From contig NC_054706.1 in NCBI RefSeq assembly GCF_016097555.1, positions 23,762,850 through 23,826,849 on the forward strand: 64,000 nt of DNA, written 5' to 3'. The translations under genes and the position numbers were made by a program. Under the pieces are notes generated by a model. That model saw only the letters and a program-made list of their open reading frames with translations, searched no databases and was not told where the DNA came from. Positions 23,701 through 32,289 of this stretch are shown here, piece by piece. The first letter of the stretch is position 1. Every line of letters begins with the position of its first letter. Source of the stretch: Gigantopelta aegis. Lineage: Eukaryota; Mollusca; Gastropoda; Neomphalida; Peltospiridae.

Positions 23701-26700
23701 ATTTGTACATTTAAAAGATGTCTATATATAACAGGATAACCTTTATGTCAGGTTTATTTGCTGCAAATGTCACTTTAAAAAAAATTGCCATAGGCAGGTT
23801 TAAAATTGCCGTCGGTGGACTGTTTCACCCATTGTAATTCTTTTAAAAATTGCTGTGGGAGACAAATTCTTAAGTTCAATCCCTGCGTACATTGCCGTAG
23901 TTTAACATGTGCTGCTGTTATTAAACATGTACGATATTTACAGTATTCACTTTTAAAAAATGAAGTATGTCTTCCGCGATGACCATGTTGTGTGTGTTGT
24001 GTTTCAGAATCACGGTGGAGTGATAATCAACATCACGGCCACTCTTCACCTGCGAGGTACCGGATTCCAGGCACACGCCGGACCGGCCAAAGCTGCCATT
24101 GGTCAGTGTCGTATATACTAGTATTACCCATGTGGTTAAAAATATCTTGGTTCATATGTAAGTGTTATGTCCCACTAGAACGTCAAGTGGGACGTAACAC
24201 TTCGACATCATTCGATGATGTCATTGATTGGTGTACTACAGCCTTACCGGAGCGTCAACCAAACAAGAATCAGTTATATAAATTAAAGTCAGTTATGGGT
24301 AATAAATACATGTAGGATATTAAACTCTCTGTTATTTCGTATCATGTTTATGTCACTCATGAATTTTCATCGTCACTCTCTAAAACTTGTGACAGATGAA
24401 AATGATTTCACTCGGGACATAAACATGACAAGAAATGGAAGCTTGTTTATTGTCCTATAAGTATGTATAATAAGATACAGAAACTATCACATGACATACA
24501 TGTACATGCAATGTGGTATTCTCTGTATCACACTGTATATACAGAATATATTCTGTTTATCACATAACCTGTGTCAGTATACATGTACTTTAATATAGGT
24601 ATACATGTAGCTGTTTCAGTAGCGACGATGGCGTCAACTTTTATGTTTAGCTCGATGTTAAAGTTCCGAGTTTAACTCTGTTTCTGTAAATCCTACATCA
24701 ATGAAATTTGGTTTATAGTTGCATCTAATGATGTTCAGGTGTGGGATTTAGCTCAGTTGGTTGAGTGCTCGCATGAGATGCTTGTGTTGCAGGATCGAAC
24801 CACCTCGGTGGATCCATTCAACTGATTGGGATTTTTCTCGTTTCAACCAGTACACCACAACTGGTCAAAGGCTGTGGTATGTGCTTTCCTGTCAGTGTCT
24901 TTGGAAAAGTGCATATAAAAGATCCCTTGCTATGTTAGGAAAAATGTCAGAATTACCATGTTTAATGGTTGATTAATCAATGTGCTCTAGTGGTGTTGTT
25001 AAACAAAACAAATGATGTTCATCACAATGCATGTGAATAAAATTAAAATTTTAATGTATGTTTTTTATAGAGAATAATACATGAATGGCCGTTAGATACC
25101 ATTTATCTCACAATGCTAGTTTGATACGTTTTTAAACAACGAGTTGTGAGATAAATGGTATATAATGGACACAAATGTATTATTCTATTTCTTACATATC
25201 CTCAAAAACCAGGTTTTAACCAAATTTTAACATCTTTATTGATTAAAAGATATTTCCAACTCTTTGCACTTGTAGCTGACTTACGTGTCACAGACACATG
25301 ATTGTCAGGTTAACTATATGTCAGTGTAATCGATTTCCACCATGCTGTTTTTTTTATTGGACGTATGGCATTGGTGACGTGGTCATCACCTAGGAGCAGC
25401 CAGTCATATGTCTTGAAATTGTTAACACATGTACGTATGTAAACAATGTGTTATCAGAAATAACACATGGTGTTGTCACCAACAGGTGTATAAGAAAACA
25501 TTATTATTATTATTATTATGATGTATATTTTTAACCTGCATTGAGACGAACATATGTGGATGTAATTGTTGGTGACATTGAATAAATTTAAACTGTCGTT
25601 GACATTGAATAAGTTTATAGTAGGCAATACATTTAATTCCATAGAATTCTCATTTATTTTATTAAAAAATTGATTATCATAATGACATTAGATCATTTGA
25701 CAATAAATGCCAAGTTTGGTATCTCAGTTCATTGTGTTACAAGTAATATTTGAACTGTGTATTAAAATGAAGACACACATTTGATGGATAAGTATTTAAA
25801 TATTATAATATGTAATATCTAAGTTTATTATCAACATAGTTCACGATATTCAGGGAAATATAACCAGTATGACCCACATGTGACATAATGATTTCACGTA
25901 CACTATGAATGATGTAATTTTGTGAAGCAACGTCATAACTTAATGTGGCTTCCACAGTGTAACCACTTACCAAAATGACGTCAAAATGATGTCGTTTCGT
26001 CGTCTCTTTTTAGTTACGTTTGAAATGTTTTGACATGGTCCTAGCTTGTTATTCATGAAAATAATATTTTGGAAAATGTGGATAATAAATAAATTATTAC
26101 ATGTGGGAATCGTACTGATTTTACGAAATTGGTGTCAGCATTTATGTATTACCCTTGCTCTCACTCGTGTAATATAAAAATCCTGACACTTGTTTCGTAA
26201 AATCAGTACGACACACAAGCTTGTATAATAATTTCTTTGTTCACCCAACGTACACACTGACCAGTAAGATATTAGAAGCCTGTAACTTCTTTTGTCAAGT
26301 TACCTAAAGGATTACCACACATATATCGGTGCCACTGAGGAATTAGTGTAATAGAGAATGCTACTTGAGTGGCCATTAGATACCATTTATATTTTTCACT
26401 ATTAGAGCCGTTTATAATCACTTATATTTTATTGTTTAGATTATCCATTATCCAAGTGTTTTGGTCATCCTGGTGTTTCTAATACCACACAATGCATTTT
26501 ACATATTTTAAAAACACACGTGCGTCGGAGAAGTAATGGTTATTGAATCACATTTGAGTCTATTTTTAAGGGTATTTCAATGTCACAGACTCTATTGTAT
26601 CCAAATTTGTTACAAGTTTGTACATTAACCAAACGTAGTGGGTTACTTCTGACAACATGTCACAATAAATCAGTGTGTTCTAGTGGTGTTTGAAGAGGGG

Positions 26701-28402
26701 TGGGGTCATCTGCAACAGAATTAACACCCAGAAACCATATATCCAGTTGGCCATTACAATGCTTGGAGCTATCAAATTTAAAATTCATGATTTATATGGG
26801 TTTTTTGTATAAATGATTTGTCAACTTTAATTGCAGAGGCCTTATCACGACACATGGCAGTTGAGTGGGGCCTTAATGGGGTTCGAGTAATGTGTGTGGC
26901 ACCAGGCCCTATTGAAGACACAGAAGGTTACAGAAAACTAGGTTAGTAGTTGTAAAGATAACACTATCACCTGCTTTTGGCGAATCTTGATGCAGAAAAC
27001 TATAAAATTAAGTTAGTGGTTTTATAGATAGCACTATTACTATAACTACTTTTAGTGAATTATAAGATATATGTTCATAAAAATTATAAAAAAACTGGGG
27101 TTAGTAATTGTATAGGTAACACTATTACCTGCTTTTGGTGAATTATACAATACATGTTGACACCGTATTATGACCAAATGGTGTATTTATCACTGTGTCA
27201 AAACTGATGTATTATACACAATAATTATTATAGATATATGTAATATATAATCAAGTTTTATTAGTATAGTTCAAAATAGAGGGACTCTTATAAAACTTGC
27301 ATAATGATGGCTTCCTGTAAACAGGGCCAGATTTAGACTGGGGGGCCTGGGGCACTTCAGGTTTGGGGGCCCCTCAACATAGAAATTAAATTACATGACA
27401 AATAAATTAAAAAAAACTAATTTTATAATTATTACATTTTTTTTTATAAAGGAAGTCCTTAGTATGGGGGGGGGCCTCTCTGGCAGGGTGGCCCGGGGCA
27501 ATTGCCCCCTTTGCCCCTATATAAATCCGGTGTAATAGCCCAAAATATACCGTCTGCCAAACTATACCCAGGGTATAAACTGGACTTGCCCAGAATATAC
27601 CCCGGGGTATAAAACAGGCTAGCCCAGAATATACCTCTCTAGTCCAGATTATTTATATATTTATTTTGCATACAAGTTAGTAATGAAAAATGAGGATTAG
27701 GGTTAGGGGTATAAAACAGGCTAGCCCATTTTAACTCCGGGTATAGTTTGGCAGGGGGGTATATTTTGAGCTATTAAACCGGCACTGCCTGTGAAACATA
27801 TACTAAAGTACTAATCAAAATTATACCCAGGTGATTTTCCAGTCTTATATATTAGTTATGAAAATCCCTGGAATAAAAACCATAAAAATGTTTCAGTATT
27901 ATCATGACCTGTTATGGTATTCAACTAGATGAGTAAGCCCACTACACCCTCTTCTCTCTCACTAACCAGTAATAACTAACTCACTGTCCTGGACAGACAG
28001 CCCAGATAGTTGAGGTGAGTGCTCAAGACGGCGTGCTTGAACCTTAATTGGATATAAGCATGAAAATAAGTTGAAATGAAATACATGTATTACTTTTAAT
28101 TAGCAGTACTCTCAGAATGCTTGTGTTATTAAAAAAAGATTATATAATTTTATTATGAATTTACAGGTGGCAACTATATAACTGAAGACTACATAAAGGC
28201 GATTCCTGTACAGAGGGTGGGAACAAAAGCTGACATCGGCCATATTTGTTTGTACCTCGTCACAGGGGCTGCCGAACTCCTCACCGGAACGACCGTGATC
28301 GCGGACGGTGGCGTCCATCTTATTGACGATAACAATTATTACAAAACCAGTGAAATCATCAAATCTGGGATGTTTAGAAAAATGGCCTCTTCCAAGCTGT
28401 AA
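11688..28402 (+). CDS. DECR2: Peroxisomal 2,4-dienoyl-CoA reductase-like gene
   Basis: DECR2 reduces 2,4-dienoyl-CoA esters with NADPH, so that polyunsaturated fatty acids can complete beta-oxidation in peroxisomes. Exons found: 11688-11764, 13146-13214, 15265-15382, 22610-22734, 24008-24101, 26837-26941 and 28167-28402, all on GT-AG borders with matching phases. They encode a Rossmann-fold short-chain dehydrogenase: cofactor loop [17 protein letters not shown] (the NAAG position), the HAGPAKAA segment carrying the catalytic Lys, and the C-terminal peroxisomal signal SKL. An exon of length 3n+1 (about 60-75 nt, expected to encode the FG.IDILIN region) is missing between 15382 and 22610. Known exons give about 274 residues; human DECR2 has about 292, so the shortfall fits one small exon. 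The last Gly of the cofactor motif is Cys here. Confidence 0.9.
11898..12089. mobile_element. hAT-like MITE with G/C homopolymers
   Basis: Ends CAGGTCCGTAGCCA and TGGCTAGGGCCTG are imperfect inverted repeats, flanked by CCTTC on both sides (5-base duplication). Contains a C run near 11934-11945. Confidence 0.7.
12090..12826. other. DECR2-like intron 1, unassigned
   Basis: C run at 12184-12199 and G runs at 12782-12807. Otherwise nothing recognised. Confidence 0.5.
12827..12990. mobile_element. hAT-like MITE copy, right end lost
   Basis: Starts CAGGGCTAGCTCTGGGTGAGC and follows the 9483 element through its ATTATTTCACCAAA interior, then fades. Confidence 0.65.
13146..13214 (+). CDS. DECR2: DECR2-like exon 2 (cofactor-binding loop)
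   Basis: Acceptor ATTTGCAG, donor GTATAT. Encodes [20 protein letters not shown]. The SDR cofactor motif TGxxxGxG reads TGGGSGIC, with TGC (Cys) at 13188-13190 or thereabouts in place of the third conserved Gly. Confidence 0.88.
13285..13430 (-). mobile_element. SINE fragment, head B
   Basis: Body and part of the head of a SINE-B-like copy, reversed (AGAGAGGAAACC ... GGAACGAGAAATAGCCCAATG). Both ends are eroded. Confidence 0.7.
13440..14460. other. Compositionally distinct unclassified insert in DECR2-like intron 2
   Basis: About 13440-13990 is markedly richer in G and C than the surrounding intron. A T-rich part with a C run (14247-14263) follows, then another GC-rich piece at 14270-14380. 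Weak open frames exist but none resembles a family I know. Probably an interspersed repeat; type unknown. Confidence 0.4.
14600..15108. repeat. Hairpin-ended repeat X, copy 1
   Basis: Starts with (TAA)n and ends in a hairpin. The arms ATAATACATTCGTGTCCGTT (near 14953) and AACGGCCACTCATGTATTAT (near 15072) bracket a second inverted pair around TAGATACCATTTATCTCACA. An inverted copy of the whole unit lies at 25067-25535. Confidence 0.75.
15265..15382 (+). CDS. DECR2: DECR2-like exon 3
   Basis: Acceptor TTAACATAAG, donor GTACAT. One base completes an Arg codon, then 39 codons: [11 protein letters not shown] (second Rossmann strand with the NADPH-selecting ASRS) and [13 protein letters not shown]. 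Ends in phase 0. Confidence 0.88.
15422..15712 (-). mobile_element. SINE-C (head C + tail 2)
   Basis: Reversed copy from tail 2 (ACCACTAGAGCACATTGATT) to the head, whose box A reads reversed GACTGAGCTAAATCCCA. It begins only about 40 bp after the exon 3 donor of the DECR2-like gene. Confidence 0.9.
15990..16195 (+). mobile_element. SINE tail-2 fragment
   Basis: Headless: starts at CAAAGGCCATGGTATGTGCT and runs to AATGTGCTCTAGTGGTGTCA and AAACAAAAG. Confidence 0.8.
16196..16680. other. DECR2-like intron 3, unassigned
   Basis: AT-rich sequence. I looked here for the missing DECR2 exon and found no stretch encoding an FG.IDILIN-like peptide. Confidence 0.5.
16681..16787 (+). mobile_element. 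SINE-D head at the left edge of the satellite
   Basis: tRNA-like head with GGTTTGGTGGTTAGGC (box A-like) and GGGTTCACATCTC (box B-like), continuing without a break into the first satellite monomer. It resembles the heads of the SINE-D copies at 29160 and 53955. Confidence 0.75.
16788..21227. repeat. 136/137-bp satellite array, about 32 copies
   Basis: Head-to-tail monomers of 136 or 137 bp containing GGGAAATGTACTACAGCCAT, CACTCACTAACCACAAAACA and GGTAGCTGAGGTGCATGCC. Copies differ at only a few recurring sites: an extra C in AGCCC(C)ATG, CCCTGG/CCTTGG, CTAGAC/CTATAC and GTAGCTG/GTAACTG. One short partial duplication lies near 16906-16960. Every segment has a counterpart in the body of SINE family D. 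The array lies in intron 3 of the DECR2-like gene. Its roughly 83-residue minus-strand frames are not genes. Confidence 0.97.
21228..21857. other. DECR2-like intron, unassigned
   Basis: AT-rich with an A run at 21553-21568. The missing DECR2 exon was not found here either. Confidence 0.5.
21858..22260. repeat. SINE remnant containing a 27-bp minisatellite
   Basis: SINE tail-1 sequence, reversed (TTTTTATTTAACGACACACT), leads into about nine copies of a 27-base unit (CAGTGCCTTATGGCTGGTAC) at 21988-22197. SINE body follows in the plus sense (CCATGGTATGTGCTGTCCTG). The unit's GGCTGGTACA resembles the SINE body's ACTGGTACATCAAA, so this array too may have started within a SINE. Confidence 0.8.
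22610..22734 (+). CDS. DECR2: DECR2-like exon 5
   Basis: Acceptor TTTCCATAG, donor GTGAGT. Two bases finish a codon, then [35 protein letters not shown] and ending WFK in phase 0. Contains the NAAG-equivalent loop and the helix that forms the substrate pocket. The codon split with the preceding exon shows that exon must end in phase 1. Confidence 0.9.
22895..23040. repeat. Retroelement 3' tail with (CTGAC)n
   Basis: GC-rich stretch ending GTAAAACCCTATGTCCTGAC and further CTGAC units, the look of a non-LTR element or SINE 3' end. Family not identified. Confidence 0.5.
23133..23410 (+). mobile_element. Chimeric SINE (B-like head + tail 3)
   Basis: B-like head GTGGGATGTAGCTTAGTTGT, shared body (TGTTATGTGCTATCCTGTCT), then tail 3: GAATGAATGTTTAATGACACC and GGGTGTCAAGCAAAGG. 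This is a head/tail pairing seen nowhere else in the window. Confidence 0.8.
23538..23885. mobile_element. hAT-like non-autonomous element, 348 bp
   Basis: Ends CAGAGCTCGAACTTAA and TTAAGTTCAATCCCTG, imperfect inverted repeats, flanked by CGTACA on both sides (23532-23537, 23886-23891). The interior has repeated AATTGCCGTCG-type words in both orientations. No coding frame. Confidence 0.8.
24008..24101 (+). CDS. DECR2: DECR2-like exon 6
   Basis: Acceptor GTGTTTCAG, donor GTCAGT. Encodes [17 protein letters not shown] and [11 protein letters not shown] plus one base. The Lys of AKAA aligns with the catalytic lysine of SDRs. Confidence 0.9.
24162..24202. repeat. Near-perfect palindrome
   Basis: AGTGTTATGTCCCACTAGAA pairs with CGTCAAGTGGGACGTAACACT around a short loop. 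A second inverted pair follows, CATGTTTATGTC near 24343 and GACATAAACATG near 24417. Probably foldback element ends. Confidence 0.7.
24738..25018 (+). mobile_element. SINE-C (head C + tail 2)
   Basis: Head GATTTAGCTCAGTTGGTTGA with box B-like GGATCGAACCACC, body CATATAAAAGATCCCTTGCT and tail AATGTGCTCTAGTGGTGTTG. Confidence 0.92.
25067..25535. repeat. Hairpin-ended repeat X, copy 2, inverted
   Basis: Reverse-orientation relative of 14600-15108. The hairpin end comes first (AATAATACATGAATGGCCGT ... ACAAATGTATTATT); the (TTA)n run and GATGTATATTTTTAA lie at its far end. The two copies face each other across the satellite. Confidence 0.78.
25536..26107. other. DECR2-like intron 6, unassigned
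   Basis: AT-rich sequence. No coding signal or named repeat. Confidence 0.5.
26111..26210. repeat. Inverted repeat with 28-bp arms
   Basis: CGTACTGATTTTACGAAATT (from 26111) pairs with TTTCGTAAAATCAGTACG (to 26210). Both arms extend through GTGTCAG/CTGACAC and flank a loop of about 45 bp. Confidence 0.8.
26340..26645. mobile_element. Fragment of a TTAA-type MITE
   Basis: Shares ATTAGAGCCGTTTAT, TCATCCTGGTGTTTCTAATA and CACGTGCGTC with the complete element at 43719-44121. Both ends are lost. The left edge also carries a short piece of repeat X. Confidence 0.75.
26837..26941 (+). CDS. DECR2: DECR2-like exon 7
   Basis: Acceptor TAATTGCAG, donor GTTAGT. Encodes [18 protein letters not shown] and [15 protein letters not shown], the conserved post-catalytic helix and APGPI turn. 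The donor region is repeated imperfectly twice more in the following 220 bp. Confidence 0.9.
26930..27163. repeat. Three imperfect tandem copies starting at the exon 7 donor
   Basis: Units of about 62-87 bp beginning near 26930, 26992 and 27077. Each contains a GTTAGT donor-like word followed by AACACTATTACCTGCTTTTG or a variant. The first unit includes the end of exon 7. Confidence 0.75.
27322..27530. mobile_element. hAT-like MITE with G runs
   Basis: Starts CAGGGCCAGATTTAGACTGG and ends TATAAATCCGG, an imperfect inverted pair, with G-rich interior (GGGGGCC words). Confidence 0.6.
27532..27778. repeat. Inverted-repeat element with ends of about 40 bp
   Basis: TAATAGCCCAAAATATACC and GGTATATTTTGAGCTATTA form the ends. 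Inside them CTGCCAAACTATACCC pairs with GGGTATAGTTTGGCAG, and GGGGTATAAAACAGGCTAGC occurs twice in the interior. Confidence 0.7.
27925..28075 (+). mobile_element. SINE-D body/tail fragment
   Basis: CTCTCTCACTAACCAGTAAT, CTGGACAGACAGCCCAGATA and GGATATAAGCATGAAAATAA. This is the undiverged-length counterpart of the satellite monomer, about 90 bp upstream of the last DECR2 exon. Confidence 0.8.
28167..28402 (+). CDS. DECR2: DECR2-like exon 8 (last coding exon, SKL end)
   Basis: Acceptor TGAATTTACAG, stop TAA 28400-28402. Encodes [29 protein letters not shown] and a C-terminal tail ending MASSKL. SKL is the canonical type-1 peroxisomal targeting signal, which separates this protein from mitochondrial DECR1. 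Confidence 0.93.
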
Positions 28403-28861
28403 GAATAACCGATTTCAGATATACTAAACATAACAAGAAATGGAAATATAGTATTCAGCTTTAACATCAAATTGTGCTTTTTTAAGAATGGCTTAATTAC
28501 AATAGGTGTAACAATAGGTGAATTATAGGTTGATGTATACAGTTTATCATTTCACAAAATTGAGTGTTTGTAATCAAGTAAACCGATTCTAATTACTAGC
28601 TATAACCCTGATTTGCATTTCTTTTAGTGTTTGATTTTCATGTGTATGCTGATGACGAACATATTGTGAAATCACCTTTGTGGTGGTCTGAAGTTTTTGT
28701 AATTTTCGGACTAATGCAGTCAACAAATTTAAGAACACAAGGAAAATATAATACATCTATACATGTAATACGAATGTATGACACTACCTTTTCAATCCAC
28801 AAATTTAGGTACCCAATGAAATGTGATTTATAGCAAAACTACGAAAATGTAAGCTCATGGA

Positions 28862-28867
28862 AATAAA
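28862..28867 (+). terminator. Candidate polyadenylation signal of the DECR2-like gene
   Basis: AATAAA about 460 bp after the stop codon. It is the first clear plus-strand match I noticed downstream, and is inferred only. Confidence 0.4.
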
Positions 28868-29159
28868 GAATTTCACGGTGTACCATAGGTGTCGGAAGGT
28901 GCCAGCAACTGTGGGGGGGTGGGTGGGGGGGTGTACTTATTAAATTTGAGTGCATATTGTGACACCCCAGTTTCAGAGTTGGGGGGGGGGAAGTGCCCCC
29001 ATTTCCGATGCCTATGTGTAGAGTAGACTCTTGATCAAACCAAGATTCAAAGAGATTAGACTGGTTTCCCTGAATCTGTTGTCACTGGACTGGAATTGTG
29101 AGACAACACATTCATTGACCAGATGAACATAAAGGAGTTCATGTCGCTTTACACACTGG
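28868..29159. other. Intergenic, G-rich repeat remnant
   Basis: G runs near 28913-28930 and 28981-28990 flanked by GGTGTCGGAAGGTGCCAGCA and CCATTTCCGATGCCTAT. These look like ends of a decayed hAT-like MITE. Confidence 0.4.
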
Positions 29160-29395
29160 CCTTGGTGGTTTCATGGTTAAGCCGTCCGACAGAAGGCTGG
29201 TAGGTACAGGATTTGCCGCCCAGTATCGGCTCTCACCCAGGGCAAGTTTTATCGACTCAATGAGTAAAGCCACTACACCAAGTTCTCTCTCACTAACCAC
29301 TAATACCCAACCACTAATACACTGTCCAGGACAGACAGGCTAGATAGCTGAGGTGTGTATGTCCAGGACAGCGTGCTTGAACCGTAATTGGATTA
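29160..29395 (+). mobile_element. SINE-D
   Basis: Head CCTTGGTGGTTTCATGGTTA, body CTCTCTCACTAACCACTAAT, CACTGTCCAGGACAGACAGG and TAGCTGAGGTGTGTATGTCC, tail TTGAACCGTAATTGGAT. This single-copy arrangement parallels the satellite monomer. Confidence 0.82.
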
Positions 29396-30157
29396 CACAG
29401 ATGCCTGTTTGGACAGTCCAGAAGTGGATCCAAGTGTGAGGCCCAGGTTACCCATTCTTCCTGAGAATATTCAAGTGTCCTTCCCTCCCCATTTAATTTT
29501 GTTTCCCTTTTAGTTAAGTTGGTCCATGTACCCTTTTCCCATTAGTCCTGCCCCACCCCCCTCGCATAATATTTCCTGAATTTACCCCTGAACAGACCAT
29601 ACTTGTATATCTTCAGGACCATACCTAACCCTTAATAAGGGGTGGGGGAGGGAGCAGCTGAAAACATTTACTGGAACGCAAAATGTCAGGGTCTAAATTA
29701 TAACAGGTAAAGCTCGGTGTTGTCTAATGTAGTCATATAGCCACCATCTGATCAGAAGGAGGTGGGAGGAGGGGTCATGCAGTAAACAGTATCAAAACAT
29801 TTACCCTCCTTTTAGGCAATCTGACGACAAAAAGGGTTTAGCAGGGATGTAATATTTTAGCTCTTTTTTTTTTTTTGTTAAATCCAATTTTAGCTTCTTT
29901 TTTGTGGGATGTAATTTTCACAAAGTAGATTAAATTTTATCAGAAATTCTCAAAAATGACCTTTGTTTAGAGTTTTGAGCTGTTTAAGAATCGTTTCAAC
30001 TTCAAAAAAAGAGAAAAGATTATCACATCCCTGGTTTTGGGAGGGATCATGCACAAAACAACTTTACAACATTTACCATCCTTTTAGACAAGCTGGTGAC
30101 GAAACGGGCTCTTCCAAATTAAATTGGTACATCTTATCATTTTAATTCTGGGGCTGT

Positions 30158-30188
<31 letters not shown>

Positions 30189-30435
30189 GGGTTGGCAAAC
30201 TTTGTCCATGCCCCCTCTGGTTACTACTATGATTTTTGTTATGAATACTGAATTATTATATTTATATGAACATTTGCACAGGAACCAAGTTCCATTTTCC
30301 ATTTTGTATATTTGTATACAGAAATAAATTGTTTAAGTTTTGTCTTGTTGATCTTCAAAAACCCAGAAACTAGCCTCGGTGTGTAGACTAATGGGCCAAA
30401 TTTACAATTTAAATCTGTTTATGTCTTACACACAT
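29396..30435. other. Intergenic, unassigned
   Basis: Contains a G run at 30158-30187. A pair of related stretches, AACATTTACC near 29797 and 30069, suggests an old local duplication. No coding signal. Confidence 0.45.
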
Positions 30436-30653
30436 CAGGGCCGTAGCTAGTGGGGGGAGAGGGCAAGGGGCATTTGCCCCCCCCCCCCCCCCCAAGAAAA
30501 TCCGGAGAAAATTATAAAAACTTAAAGAAAATTCTCTTCTTAACTGTTTAAGGAGTTTTAGACTTATAACTACTCAGTTGCCCCCCTCACCAAAAAAAAA
30601 AAAAAATACAAAAAAAAATACAAAAAAAAAAAAAAATCCTAGCTATGGCTCTG
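30436..30653. mobile_element. hAT-like MITE with C and A runs
   Basis: Ends CAGGGCCGTAGCTAG and CTAGCTATGGCTCTG, with flanks CACAT and GACAT (5-base duplication with one change). The interior is a C run followed by A runs. Confidence 0.72.
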
Positions 30654-31071
30654 GACATGTAACTACATTTATTTACAATTCTTAAACATCTATGTTTAAG
30701 AAAAACAGGCTTAGTAAATTCACTCCAAAGTGTCCATCAAATCTGGTAAGCTACATGTATGTTATATTCATGGTTTCATACTCTGGACCATTTTTATCTT
30801 GTGTAGAGATACGAGGTTAAATATACTGATGGTTTTGCCATTCATATTGTTATTCTCACATCCTACTACTAGTATATGACATGCATCAGTTTGAAGAATC
30901 AACCAAATATCCTTGCTAAAAGACCATAAGAGCTAAGGAGAAAGAAGGGCTTGACTAAAACAGATTACCCACTCACTAACTCAAAAAGAACAAAAAATAA
31001 TTAATTACTTAATAACAGTAAATATGCTGATGAAAAAATTTAAGGGATCACACCAGCACTAACAGGAAAGA

Positions 31072-31285
31072 GTGACTGCAACTAAAACCAGCATCCACAG
31101 TGTCGGGCAGATAACTGTTGCAACTAAAACCAGCATCCACAGTGTCTGGCAGATAACTGTTGCAACTAAAACCAGCATCCACAGTGTCGGGCAGATAACT
31201 GTTGCAACTAAAACCAGCATCCACAGTGTCGGGCAGATAACTGTTGCAACTAAAACCCTCATCCATAGTGTCGGGAAGATAACTC
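31072..31285. repeat. 42-bp minisatellite next to the assembly gap
   Basis: Five units of about 42 bp (CAACTAAAACCAGCATCCAC, AGTGTCGGGCAGATAACTGT) run up to the gap. The single-copy form of the unit and its left flank occurs at 14455-14545. Confidence 0.93.
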
Positions 31286-31300
31286 TGTTGCCGACATTAA

Positions 31301-31500
31301 NNNNNNNNNNNNNNNNNNNNNNNNNNNNNNNNNNNNNNNNNNNNNNNNNNNNNNNNNNNNNNNNNNNNNNNNNNNNNNNNNNNNNNNNNNNNNNNNNNNN
31401 NNNNNNNNNNNNNNNNNNNNNNNNNNNNNNNNNNNNNNNNNNNNNNNNNNNNNNNNNNNNNNNNNNNNNNNNNNNNNNNNNNNNNNNNNNNNNNNNNNNN
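31301..31500. other. Assembly gap of 200 N
   Basis: Undetermined bases; a gap of exactly 200 is probably a placeholder. It sits at the end of a minisatellite, so the array may be longer than shown. Confidence 0.99.
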
Positions 31501-31955
31501 AAGCAAGCCAGCCTGGAACCATGATTGAATCTGAACGCTTATTAACTCGTGAACAAAGATTTAATGATTAGTACAACGGTACTGATTACTTGAAGCGTAT
31601 AATATTATTTCAGTGTTTTTGACTGTTGCAGATACTAGAAATATTATTCAATATTATTTAACGATAGACTTCAGGCCCGTAGCTACGGAGGAGTCATGTA
31701 GGTGAGTTGACCCCACCCCACCCCATCCCCTTCCCTTTTCAGCAAAAAATAGCATCTAAAATTAGTGTCATATCTTAATTAAATTTAGAATACTAGTATA
31801 CATTTTGTATGGTTGCATTTAATAATTAGATTAAAAGTTTCTTGTATTGCTAAATAATTGAATTTTTTGTTTTTCATTGACTGGCGTTTTTAAAAGGACT
31901 AAATATGATACCTAAAATTCTAATACTCGATTCACCCCTTGGTCTAGTTTTAGAA
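31501..31955. other. Intergenic, unassigned
   Basis: CAGGCCCGTAGCTACGGAGG at 31672 resembles the left end of the G/C-run hAT-like MITEs, but no right end was found. Confidence 0.45.
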
Positions 31956-31956
31956 T

Positions 31957-32052
31957 GAATGAATGAATGAATGAATGAATGTTTAACGACACTCCAGCAT
32001 GAAAAATACATCGGCTTTTGGGTGTCAAACTATAGTAATGCAAACAAATAAG
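31957..32052 (-). mobile_element. SINE tail-3 fragment
   Basis: (GAAT)n then GTTTAACGACACTCCAGC, ACATCGGCTTTTGGGTGTCA and GTAATGCAAACAAATAAG. The head is lost. Confidence 0.8.
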
Positions 32053-32289
32053 GGTCTAGTTTTAGTGTCTTAAAGTTGAAAAGAATTGTGGTTACCGTTG
32101 ACAAACAAACTAGTATATACCATGAACAAAAGAGCTCTCAAAAGTTTAGCTTATAAAGTGTCATTTTTGTTTATATGGGGAATAACCCCTTCGGTATGTT
32201 AGGCCTACTGTTGTGATTTCAAGGGTAGCGAGGCGCGATGGGTGTCAGGATCGATTACTCTCTTACTAAAGTCAGTGTCACTTGACTGA

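Noticed and set aside
28627-28833. 68-residue frame after the DECR2 stop
   Set aside because: It lies in the probable 3' UTR; no homology recognised and composition is non-coding.
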